Source of the DNA: Viscum album
Taxonomy: Eukaryota > Streptophyta > Magnoliopsida > Santalales > Viscaceae
Reading direction: 5' to 3'
Assembly: GCA_963277665.1 (NCBI GenBank)
Contig: OY728163.1
Span: forward strand, 1,908,366,644 to 1,908,430,643
Length of the DNA stretch: 64,000 nucleotides
The notes under the pieces were generated by a model. It ran no database searches, was not told the origin of the DNA, and was given only the letters and a program-made list of their open reading frames with translations. Both the position numbers and the translations under genes were made by a program. This document shows, one piece after another, positions 29,840 through 41,420 of this stretch. Numbering within the stretch: position 1 is the first letter of the stretch; each line of letters starts with the position of its first letter.

Positions 29840-30490
29840 ATTTATTTCTGGTAGGGTTACCAAGACCTACCAATGAAATAGAGGTTTACTATTCTATTGA
29901 TCTCATACCAAGATCTATGCCAATATCAAAGACCCCATATAGAATGGAAAATTTTATGCTAGAGGAATTAATGAAATAAATTCAAGATCATTTTAGTAAA
30001 AGGTTTATCTTACCAAGTTTGTCAACTTGGGGAGGACCTATTCTTTTTGTCATGAAGAATGATTGTCAATGTAGATATGAATTTCTTATGTATTAAATAA
30101 ATGGATAACAGTGAAGAAAGAGTACCCACTCCCTTGGATTGATGATTTATTTTACCAACTTCATGGGTCTCAATTATTCCCGATGATTGAACTTTGACCT
30201 GGTTATAATCAATTGTTGGTGAAGAAAGAATCTATTCCAAATACGTACTTCTATCTATTATATGGTCATTCAGAATTTGTTTTTATAGCCTTCGGATTGA
30301 CTAAAGATACCTCTATATTAATGATTTTGATGTATAGAGACTTGAAGGACTACCATGATAACAATGTGGATGTTTTTATTGATGATATTATGATATACAC
30401 AAAATATCCTATGCAGAATCAAGATCATATAAAGAATATGATTAAAATTATGAGGAAAGGTGGGATTTTTGAAATTTTCATAAAATGATA
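29840..30490 (+). pseudogene. Chromovirus reverse transcriptase remnant
   Basis: The conserved Ty3/gypsy RT blocks appear in order over several frames. PRSMPISKTPYRM (about 29,910-29,948) is the entry block. KRFILPSLSTWGGPILFV follows at about 30,000, then YPLPWIDDLFYQL at about 30,125. From 30,213 a 91-codon frame carries YGHSEFVFIAFGLT and the catalytic VFIDDIMIYTKYP, with both aspartates kept at about 30,375. Block order and spacing fit a full-length RT palm and fingers. Frame changes near 30,100 and 30,200 and several stops make it inactive. The enzyme would copy the element RNA into DNA from a tRNA primer. Confidence 0.8.
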
Positions 30491-30559
30491 ATTTTGTTAT
30501 ATTTAGTTTTCGTCTTGGTTTAAATTATAACCAGTCCAGGAATATCTATTGAACCTTCC

Positions 30560-31010
30560 AAAAAATGTGGTAAGGGAGTGTCCCCATCCTATAATATTTA
30601 TTGAGAATATTTGTTTCTATAGTTTATTAGGATATCATAGAATATTTTTTAAAAAATTATCATTAATTTATAATCCACTATTTATGTTTACAAGAAAAGT
30701 GTACAAGTTCATCTGAAAAAAGTAGTGTGAATAATGTTTCCATGTTTTTATCAATATATTGTTTACTATACCTATATTAACTTTACCATATATTAAAGAG
30801 GGATTCATTATTTTTAGTGACTCCTTTATGAATATGAATGGATGTATCCTCATGAAAAATTACATGGTGATTTCCCAACAATTAACGTATCATGACGAGA
30901 AATATCATATGCAATTATTGGAGCAAGCTGCAATTATTTTTTCTATTAAGATATAGAGTCACTATCTTAATATGGAAAAATGTATTATATACACAACCCA
31001 AAAATGATTG
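30560..31010 (+). pseudogene. Chromovirus RNase H remnant
   Basis: After the RT come GYHRIFFKKLS (the LGYYRRFI block, about 30,630), then a frame at 30,759-30,956 reading IPILTLPYIKEGFIIFSDSF. The last segment corresponds to aPVLtLP followed by the first RNase H catalytic aspartate in its y-tDAS context. The block THDLELAAVVFALKIW of the family is represented by TYHDEKYHMQLLEQAAIIFS at about 30,885, and SHYLNMEKCI follows a stop. Two frames and a stop interrupt it. The activity would remove the RNA strand during reverse transcription. Confidence 0.7.
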
Positions 31011-31529
31011 AATTATATTTACATGTAAATTAATTTAACATGAGATATTCGAGATGGTTGTAACATCATAATGACAATGATTTTTCAAGACATTGTCACC
31101 CAAAAAGAAGAAGATGTTTTTAACTAATTCAATAGAAAAGAACACATTATTCAAGAAATGATGATGTTTCCATGATATATTTTGATTAAATACCAACTAA
31201 AAATTATAAAATGGAATATTATGAAAATATAAATCCTTACCCCTATCTAAAATTATTTATGAACAATAATTACCAGATAATATCATGAATGTTAAAAATT
31301 AATATACATTTTTCAGAAGAAGAACGATGTTGTAAAGAATGGGATGTTTTCTATATGCAATAATCTTGAATAAATTGTAAAAAATAGTTATCAAGGATAT
31401 GTGTTACATCTATTCCATAAATTACAGTAGATATTATGGATACACATCATTGATCTACTTTCTCTTTATGTCATTGAAGCAGAAACAATTATAGGGACCT
31501 TCTTAATAATTATTTGTGGGATATTATGA

Positions 31530-32300
31530 AAATGGAGATTAAAAAATACACTACAAGGTGTGTGGTTTGTTAGAAAGTGAAGGAAGAGTAAAAATTTCAT
31601 AAATAGAAGTTGAAACCACTACCTATACCATCATGTATGTGAGAAAATTTCACTGTGTACATTTTCACTGGTCTCCCTAGATAATACAACTGAAATAATT
31701 CGTTATAGGTTATTGTGGAATGAATCTTCAAGACAACCCATTCCGTATCTATTCAAGATGATTTTTCTCTAGACAAATATACCATGATTTACATAAATTA
31801 TGATGTGTACTTTAATGGAGTTTGAAATTCTATCATTTCTGATCCTGATCCTAGGTTACATCAAAATTCTAGATAATTTTTAAATATGTTATAGTTACAG
31901 AATCGAATTTCAGCATGACCTATTACCCCAAAAACATATGGCTAATCTAAAAGGACTATTCCAAAACTCAAAAAAATACTGAGAAAATTCTCAAACTAAT
32001 TTAAAGGTGAATGGTATCATTGTATCCCATTAGTTTAGTTGTCATACAAAAAAATACACACACCCAAGTATTCAAATAGAACCCTATGAAGCTCTATATA
32101 GGAATTAATGTAAAAAATCATACATTATTTTGATGGAGTTGGTGAGATAAAACTTCTTGGGTATGATCATATGCACGAGATGATAGAAAATGTGCATGCT
32201 ATCCAATAAAAAATTAAGGTTTATTATTGTTAGACAAAGGGATTTTATGAATAACATTAAAGGGACCTTCAGTTTTATATTACAGATAATATTTTACATA
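31530..32300 (+). pseudogene. Chromovirus integrase core remnant
   Basis: TTRCVVC at 31,550-31,570 is the CxxC half of the integrase HHCC zinc domain (normally C-x-x-CQ-x-K). It is followed by KVKEE and LKPLPIPSCM-ENFTVYIFTGLP, the block that opens the catalytic core (PLPIPxWxWExIsmDFvxGLP). The first catalytic aspartate appears to be lost. Further on, at about 31,900-31,970, a segment reads PITPKTYG-SKRTIPKL, matching yHPQTDGQsERtiqtLE, the region of the catalytic glutamate. Stops at former Gln and Trp codons are frequent. The family inserts the element cDNA into chromosomes. Confidence 0.65.
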
Positions 32301-32429
32301 GAATATCACTATGGAATAGAGTCATGTAATTTTTAAAGAAACATAATATTATATTTTGGTACACTGGACCCTATGAAATCCTTGATCACCTTGAATAATT
32401 TTATATCTTATACTACTACAAGAAAATTT

Positions 32430-32703
32430 TACTTATGTTCATTTTGGATTCCATGCATCTCTCCGGAGGAAATACATACACATCCCATCCAATGTACTGA
32501 ATGAGGAGGTGCTGCAACTGGAACATGACAAATCTTATGAAGAGTTTATAGTGGGGATTTTGGAAATTAGAGGCAATGTTTTATGCAAAAAAAACTACCC
32601 ACCATATAAACTTTTGTGGAGGGACCATAAATATAAAGATGTGACCTGATATCCGGAGGACACAATGAGACAGAAGTACCAATATCGTTTTTATAATGAT
32701 TAA
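32430..32703 (+). pseudogene. Integrase C-terminal tail with chromodomain-like end
   Basis: The segment reads FHASLRRKYIHIPSNVLNEE, matching the hpvFHVSxLRKYxpdPSHVL block that ends chromovirus integrases. It continues with EEFIVGILEIRGNVL, then YPPYKLLWRDHKYKDVT and a stop in place of the aromatic Trp. YPEDTMRQKYQYRF closes it, as in IPxVKVLWxnh-xEEATWE-E-xMrxrYPhLF. In plant chromoviruses this tail contains a chromodomain-like fold thought to steer integration to heterochromatin. The frame is continuous apart from one stop. Confidence 0.7.
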
Positions 32704-32734
32704 ACCATTTGAAATTTCATGGATATAAATAATT

Positions 32735-32747
32735 AATGAGGGAATAA
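32735..32747 (+). promoter_or_regulatory. Polypurine tract before the 3' LTR
   Basis: The stretch aatgagggaataa lies immediately upstream of the TGTAATG start of the 3' LTR. It is the expected position and type of the plus-strand primer, although it is worn. Confidence 0.5.
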
Positions 32748-35480
32748 TGTAATGAGGTAGACTTTTTAATGATAATTGTTTCTTATTAGTTTTTATAATA
32801 TTATATTATACTTAAAAACCCACATATCATTAATAATAAAATAAATTTAAAGGTAAATGAGAACATATGCCTTCAGCAGTTTTGTGACCATTGGTCATTT
32901 ATGACCATTTTTCAAAATAAATATAGGGAACTATACTCTTGATAATAATTTTAACATTAAACATATCTTTTATAATTAATATTTGACAAAGGGTAATTGA
33001 TGTAGAATGAAAATGTAATGATATAAACATGTAGATTCATATAGTTTGAATCCCATCTGTTGGAATTTGAGAGTGATGTGTCATCACTGGGGATCGTCCT
33101 TGAACAAGAACAAGAAAAGATTCTATTAGAGAATATTGAACAAAACGACATACAAAGAAGTTCAAGTTAGTGAAAATTACAACATGGGAAATATTAGTTG
33201 AGCCGCCCCACAAATCTATCATCATCACACACCATATCCTTAGGTTATACATAGCAGTTTTATGGGTTTCTGTGTCCCATCTTTATTGTGTAATTTATTA
33301 GTATAAATAAAATTTTTATTCAATGAATTCGATTTTAAGAATGGTTTCATAATAAAAATATGTTCAATTGTGGTAGAATTTGATAAATTGTCGTTCTGGA
33401 TCCAAATTCTAATTTTCTAGAAAGATATATATATTTATAAAAAACATATTTATTAATAATAATACTTATTTTAATGATTTTATATGATAAAAATAATTTC
33501 ATTTAAATATAAGTGATAACATAATTTTATAAAATTTAATTGCTAAAAATATTACTATGAATTTTTTAACCTGTTATTATTTTTAATAAATACATATAGG
33601 TATATTTAGAACATTAAAATTCTATGATTTAAGATATTATTATATTAATATAATTTTTTTTGAAACCAGTATGTGAAAATATGGTTATAGTGATTTTATG
33701 TAAATTTTATTTACTATTTTTAGGTGAATAGTTAAAAATATACTTTTGGGTTTTATTTATGATTAATGACTTTATAATTATGTCATAATAATTTAATAAT
33801 TTATTAAACACAATACACAACAAATAAATAAATATTTTAAAAATATTATTTATTTTAATAGTTTCTAATCAATTCCCAAACCTTTAATTTACTTCACAAG
33901 GTATGAAATGGAAACTATAACATTTAAACATTAATTTTTTGGATGAATTGCATTAACATGGAAAACTAAGTAATATAAAATGATGAAAAACTATTATGAA
34001 TTTAAAAAAACATTAAATATTCACCAAATGTAAAAATAGGGCAAAAATCACAGCCAACCCCAATTTTTTTTATTTTCTAGATACTATATTTCCATGTCTT
34101 GTGTTTGTAAATTATTAAACAAATCCTCCACTTTTTTTAATAAATACCCACCCATTTCTCAAATTAAATTCACTCACAAAATCGCATCAACAATGATCTA
34201 GCAGTATTTCTTCCATATTAGTCCCCCCAATGAGTCCTCTCATGCTTTCCTCAAGCAATAAATGTCCTAATATTTGTGTTTTAGGAGTAACATTTCAAGG
34301 TGAGGGAATTTCTCTTCTTTTCATTTTGATTCACAAAACCCTTTTCATATATTTCTTCTAAATCTTATTGTTACCCTTTTTTATTAAAATTTATATCATA
34401 ACCTTACTTACATGTTATTTTATCTCAATGGTATACCCTGTTTTCATCTCTTTTCTTCCATTTCTAAAACCACATTTTTACCCATCATGTAGTCGAATTT
34501 ATTCCTCAAATTTATTTCTCTACTTAACAGATTCTTCTTTATTGTATATTTTTAATACACAAAACCCATTATTTTCATTGTCTATCCATCTAGATGTAAA
34601 AATTGAGTTATTCTAATCTAGGTTTAAAATATGTGAACCTATGGGTTACAATTACTTAATATTCATATTTTTAAACACTTTTGAAATTCCAAGATTTTTT
34701 TATGAAGCTCGTTTCTTTTATTCTTCATGGGTAATTTATGAATTGTGGGTTTATAATGTATGTGGCTCAATTGGTAAAGAATTTAATCTATAGAGTTCAC
34801 ATGTTTTATGATTCCTTAGTGAATAATAGTTGTAATTTTAACAACACCTCAGTGAAAAACCATGGTGATATAATCTATGATTGTCTCAATTAAATTTTTT
34901 ATCCACATATATATTTTATGAATCTTGTCATTTTTATGATATTTCTTTTGTTCCCTATCTCATTCCATAATGATATTCCTCATGTTCATGTTTATATTCT
35001 TCAAGATCACATCTAATATATTTCCCTTATCACTATTACTAGGCCTTATGGTCATCCATTCATTTGATGTATATTCTCATGTTTGTTGATTTAGTAAATG
35101 TACATAAGATAAAATAATAAATATTAATTTAAATATGATTAGAATAAAAGTTTATGTTTTTTTATTATGTATTTTATTTCCATGAAAATAAACATTAAAC
35201 GATCATTTGTTTATACAATGTAATGAAATTTTAATGTAATAAAAATTTGGTATTCTATACTCATGTTAACCCTTATTGAGAGTATCAACTCACACTTTCT
35301 TATTTTTCTATTACCCAGGTTGTAAATAAATTTATTATGTATGATATTTAAACTGAGGGTGATGTTTTTAAAAAATAGTGGGATATGATGGGGTTTTATT
35401 ACTAACAATTTATTTGCGATTATATTTTTTAAAAGCACCATACTATTATGATGCCCAATTATGGGATTATTTGATGTAAT
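32748..35480 (+). repeat. 3' LTR of the old chromovirus
   Basis: It starts TGTAATGAGG, the counterpart of TGTAACAC at 25,208, and aligns with the 5' LTR through shared blocks. They include AACTATACTCTTGATAATAA near 32,927, aaGGTGAGGGAATTTctctt near 34,303, AACCATGGTGATATA at about 34,859, and tACAATGTAATgaAa at 35,213 (5' counterpart near 27,716). Similarity fades after about 35.28 kb, so the right end is only estimated from the 5' LTR length. Open frames inside it (for example 34,368-34,616) are not kept in the other copy and are not genes. Confidence 0.6.
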
Positions 35481-38400
35481 ACCTATTCCGCAATTTTTTT
35501 TAATATTAATATATAATGAATCTATTATCTATAATAAGTTTCTCTACACATGAATCATTTTCCCCATTCATGTATTCCAATCAGTGACTAAAACATCAAT
35601 CTTGGTATATAAGATTCCAAATCATCATTTCTTCATTCTCATTATTATCTAAAATTCATTAAAACCATCCCAATAATTATATTCTATTTTGGTTGGTTAA
35701 AAATATTAATGTTATATATCAAAACTCATGTTATTTGATTTATAATGACTATAATTTTCTCTAAAAAATGTTAATATTCAATATTTTTACTCACTAGGTT
35801 ATTATCCACACATTCATGCAAACTTTTTTAGCATAAATACTTCAGCCTCCATCCATTATTTGTAATAAATATTATTAATACCACAATTAAAAAATTCATC
35901 ATTTTAAAAGAATTATTATAATATGTTAAATATAAATTCAAATTTCTTTTCTCTATAAAATTATTTCATTATCATCCAAATCCACATTAATTTCTCTCAA
36001 ATCAATTTTTTTATTGAGATTGGTTTCTCTAAAATCAATTAACATATATCCATTATAAAATATTGAAATAAATCAATCCAATTTTTTTATAATTATAATA
36101 TGATGAATTTGAGTAAATCTCTCTTGATTGTCAAGTCATGCATATAGTCATAGGAACACTAATCATTCAAAAAATAAATATTTACATTAAACTCACACAT
36201 TATTTTTTACGGGTTTATATGCTTATGTGTGTTTTTGTTGTAATAGAATCCATATTTTATAATTAATATACGGAACTAATCTGTATGAATCCACATATTC
36301 TAGAAATTCTTAAAATATCAAGATTTTATCTTACTTCTGAACTTATCCATCATACTTATAAATTTATATTTCATAAAAGTCTCATTATCATTATACCAAA
36401 AATAAACTAATATAACCCTAAAATATTATTTATCATGTCCTTGATTAAAAATATAATGGCCAAAGAAAAATAAATTCTTATATTACAACATTACTATAAG
36501 TATAACATTATATCTCACAAATGATTACATAATCCAATGAACAGAAGGGTTAGTGTCTTTAGTGATAAGGAATTTAAATTACCTTCCCTATAATACTCAT
36601 GATATTCTACCTACAATATAATCACTATATTCATTTATTTGTAATTATTATTATTTTTTACATATTTTCATAACATAAAAAATTAAATAATATGAATGTA
36701 CTGTGCCAAGAAACTCAAGAAAGGAAAAATAAAAAATTATTATGAAAGGGTTAGATCATAAAATATGGAAATAAATTTAGGGCATAAATATAATATTAAA
36801 TTGACTTGAAGTGATAATAGTTTTCAATTGTTGACGATAAAAGGATATATAATCTCAAATGAAAAATAATGTACCATTATATAATAGTCCCAAATAATGA
36901 AAATTAACCATTGAACATAATCTTATGATGAGGGCATATAAATATTACATAATTTTATTAAGACATGAAATTTCTAATAAAGAAAACATAAATCATTCAA
37001 AAATAATTTTATTTAATCAAATATATCTTTGATCTTGTTTATGGAACATCTTGTGAAATATATATATGTGTCTATTTTCACACATAATTTGATAGAGAAA
37101 GCTATATGTGGTCATGTAAATCCATAATATTTTGAAAAAATAAATATGTTATCATGTTTATAAACAATCATGTGATAAAATCCCAATATTTTCATCTCTA
37201 TGTAGAATCATATGAAAAAATAAATAAATTATGATTTTCACTAAAAAATTAAGAAAATCAATAAACAATCATGTTCTTGAACAATTATATTAATAAAGAT
37301 ATATCTTATTAATTACACACACAAAAATATTATTTAATGAGACATAAAAACATAACAAATACACTAGATTTATATATAATACCCCACCCTTAATTCATAA
37401 ATTTATATTTGTGTCACCTGAAAACAATCCTTATTCACATCAAAAAGATCCATTGGAATTAAAATTGTCATTCACAAAATTTCTTGATGGTATAAAAAAT
37501 AGATGTCAAAAATGAAAATGGATTATACCCAAAATACAATAAACCCAAAATAGTATTTCAGAATAACATTAATTTGGTGATACAAGAAATATTACATTAA
37601 TGTAAATATTCCATTAAAGATGGTAGATAAATCATAAAATAAATTTTTTAATTACACTTTTACTATTTTGATAATAAATAATATTATAGGTCACATTGAT
37701 AATTCATTTTTAAAAAGATCATATTTTAGAAATTGAAAAGTAGTAATTTTCAAAATCAAATTTTGGAAATAAATATAATTAATTAATCAATTTAACTCAA
37801 CTTAATGGCTTAATAGGGTAATGTTATTTTTTATTCTAAATATTTACTTTGAAATAAACATGAATATTGGAACTATTCATGTACACAAAGGATTCATTAC
37901 GTGAGGTGATGTTTTTTAACATTTACTTTAAAAAATATTATCTAATTTATCAATTAAGAGATATGATTTCTACTTGAAAATAATTTATAATGGAAGATAA
38001 TACCTATAGTGATGAATGGATAGAAAATTCAGTTAATATTTTATAAGAATCTTTTTTAAAACCAATATTTAAATCATTGTAATAAAACATACTTTATAAA
38101 ACTGGGGAGGGAATATTGGGGTCAAATTAGAAACACATTATTTTATATGAAAATAATTATAAAAAACATTTTTGGGAATAATGAATAAATAAATTGGGGA
38201 AACCCCCCACATTTACAAGACATGAGCTGTATTTGTTAAATGACATTACTTTTATGAGAAATAAATCCATAAATAATGATTACTGGAGATATAAACATAT
38301 TTTTCTCTACATTTAACTGAGTAAAAGTATAATAAAATAATAAATAGATGACTTTTTCAATCTTATAATAATGATGATTAATAAAAAAATAACTTAATAA

Positions 38401-38799
38401 TCAGGATATTGAGATAACCAATATCTTTTAGAATTTCATAATTCATGAATGTAAAAAATTGAAATGTGATTATGTGGTTGAAATTTAAATCCAATGTAAG
38501 AATATATAATAAACAATATAAAAAAAATAAAATATAATAATTTTTTATTCTTATATGTTTTATGTTTAGGATGAATAATCAAAACTCAATAAATTCTAAT
38601 ATAGTCTTTTAATAATCATTAGGGTAATTATAATTGATGAATAATATAGTTACCATGAAATTGACATTGAAATATCATGAAATTAGTTTTTTTAATTAAA
38701 CATGAATGTAATGGGGATTCAAATAATCCATATAAATTAGGTTATACATTTCAATATCAAATTAGTCCGATGGAATTAAAAATTAAACAAAGAAACGCA
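35481..38799. other. A+T-rich intergenic DNA, no gene recognised
   Basis: Very A+T-rich sequence with no domain or RNA gene seen. A 76-codon frame at 38,677-38,907 has low-complexity composition and is not supported as a gene. The long-repeat similarity may begin somewhat upstream of 38.8 kb (weak matches to 16.5-17.0 kb), but I could not follow it reliably. Confidence 0.55.
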
Positions 38800-41420
38800 A
38801 CCCTTTTACAATCTCAAAGTTTATGCCAATCAAAACACCGGTATACCAGAAATAATTTTGTTAATGGCCTATTTAAGATCCATATTAATAACTATAACTT
38901 TATATAATATTTAATTATTATCAATTATTATTAATTTATTTCTTAGTTATGGTCACTTTTCATCATCAAATGTCAGTTATTAAAATAGTACCATGTATGA
39001 CATATAATTTCAATATTGTTACATATTTATTCACATAAAATTAATATAAAAATATAATTTATGTTTATATAATATATTAAAAATATTTTTTAATATATAT
39101 CTTATCTCATTCTATATTTTTCTTATTGGTATTCAATTGAAATTGAACCAGTGTTCACATTCTTCATTATTTTTATCAATAAAACAGTATATCTTAAAAA
39201 GATGTTAAATACAAAATGTAACCTATTTATTATAGTAAATAAATAACTATTTTAAAAATAAATTATATTAAAATTATTATTACCTTCCCAATGGAAAATT
39301 TTATATATTTAATTGATTCATTTTTTTTGTTTTTTTAACCAACTCAAACAAGAGAATGATAGAACTCAATGGGTGAGAAGAGTTATGGGAATTTATAATA
39401 CTATTATAAAATACAAATAATTATATTACATAGTATTTTTGAAGTTATTCAATCATATTTCAAGAAATTTGGTTTATGAATTATTATCTGGATGAATAAT
39501 TAAAAAATATATATATTGTATAGTTGGAAGTCTACACAACATGTTGTTAATGTTTTCATTTCTCAAACTATGAGATAAAAAAAATATGGATTAAAAAAAC
39601 TCTCCGAAAAATAATAATTATATATATATATAAAATTTATTATTTAATTTTATCCTTATAATAGTGAGTACTTGATTCATTGTAAAATGAGAAACATCAT
39701 TTTATGTTGGTGGTAGTTCACCATATATATGATTAACATTCATTTATATTTTTTTGATACTCTGATATGGAAAATTATTGTTTCTAAATTGATTTATAAT
39801 CTACTAAATATACTTTTCAACCTCCTTAGTTTTTCGTACTATGATCAGGATAGGATTCGAATTTAAAAATTATGAATAAAAAATTAAGGATTGTGAAATA
39901 CTCACAGTGGGACCAGGAACATTCCATTGATCATGTTAGTGGATATTTAGTGACTCATAAATCTAATTGATGTAGAACTATTATGTTTTATAAAATCATT
40001 TTATGAAAATAATAATTTAAAATACATAGGAACAAATTCAAATAATTACACTGACATAAAGAGGTCGAAATGTTAACTTTTTTTAGTGATGAAAATGGAA
40101 TAGTTGTGAATACACATAATTTTTCAACAGTGGAATCACACTATTAATTAAACAACGTCTCCAAAATCCTCTAAGAAATAATTTTTTATAAGATATATAT
40201 GGTAAATAATCCAAACATAGATCTCACACATGTTTAAAAAAAATAAAGAAATTTTTTGCTTGAATTTTACATTTAACCATTTTTTTACCATAGAAAGTAC
40301 ATTTTATCCAAGTATTTTATATTTTAACAAAATTATATTATAGGAAATATTAAAAAATTATTTACGTTATGAAACTATATTTATGCATCATATAGTTTAA
40401 TTCTATATCTAAATAATTGAAGGGTGAGTTTTTAGTTAAAATATATATATATAGAAAACATTTTTTAACGAAAATATTTTTTACATTATGTGTCATTAAT
40501 ATTATTTAATAATAAAAAACAATTCAATTTCCTCTTATGAAGATATATATAATAGTTTAAAATTTATATTAGATTGATTATGGTAATTAATTAATTTATC
40601 ATTTTAGATAAAATTAATATAATGTTAATTATTAATTTCAGTAAAATAAATTTTTAAATGTTATAAAAGTTAATATCATTAATCATCCTAAACATATTTG
40701 TGTGTGTAAAAATAAAAAGAGACATATTAAATAATATGAAAATATTGATCTAAATTTTAAAAAAATTCAATGTTTATTTCTGAAATTGATAAAAAATGAC
40801 GTTCAATATAAGAAAAAATTGGTATTATAACCAACATATTAACTAAGAATCCATGTCATTAAAAATTACTTTTAGAAAAATAAAATTTCTATTTAAAATG
40901 ATTTATTAATTTAGAAATAAATAATTTGATATATAAATGTTTCAATAAACATTATGAAATACTTTTTCATTGATAATGTCATAAAATTTATAGTATTATC
41001 AAAATATGTGTCCTTCAACACTCACTTGCAAATCATTTATTTTTTTTAGACTAATATGTAAAATGTATCTTAAAACATTTTACCTGAAAAATTAAAAAAT
41101 GAAACAAATTTATTTAAATTAAAAATATAAATTTTTTAAATTTATCATTTATCTTATATTATACTATATAACCAAAAACTAAATTCCTTAAAAACATTAC
41201 CTTTTAATATATAAAATGTTCATAATCTTATATTGTTATTATTTCTTTTTGATAAATATTTTTTATTTACTATAAGTTTTATTGTGAAGAAATATTATCA
41301 ATAATATTTATCTATTTTTTATGGATATTTTTAGTTCAATGTTTCATGTGAAACTACTTATTGAAAAAAGGTATTAATTTATGGAAAAAAGAAATAAATT
41401 ATTCCAAAATCTCATTATGT
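38800..41420. repeat. Long diverged repeat, copy B
   Basis: Same-orientation partner of 17.1-19.75 kb at an offset of about 21.66 kb. Shared blocks are TTTTCATCAtCAAATGT at 38,956, tatCCTTATAA near 39,647, aGTGGGaCCAgGAacATTCC near 39,905, ATTAAATAATATGAAAATAT at about 40,729 and aTGTTTCATgtgAAaCTAct at 41,340. The old chromovirus lies between the two copies. If the copies are LTRs of one element, that element would be older than the chromovirus; a segmental duplication is an alternative. Confidence 0.5.

Larger units (their letters stand above)
25208..35480 (+). mobile_element. Decayed Ty3/gypsy chromovirus, Del/Tekay-like, about 10.3 kb
   Basis: Two long direct repeats (LTRs) enclose an internal region of about 4.8 kb, in which protease, reverse transcriptase, RNase H, integrase and a chromodomain-type tail follow each other in the Ty3/gypsy order on the plus strand. 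The primer-binding site and polypurine tract sit directly inside the LTRs, as expected. LTR length near 2.7 kb, a TGTAACAC-like start and the integrase tail match the Del/Tekay branch of plant chromoviruses. Every domain is cut by stops and frameshifts and the whole element is as A+T-rich as its surroundings, so it is old. The 3' boundary is approximate. Target-site duplications could not be recognised. Confidence 0.75.
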
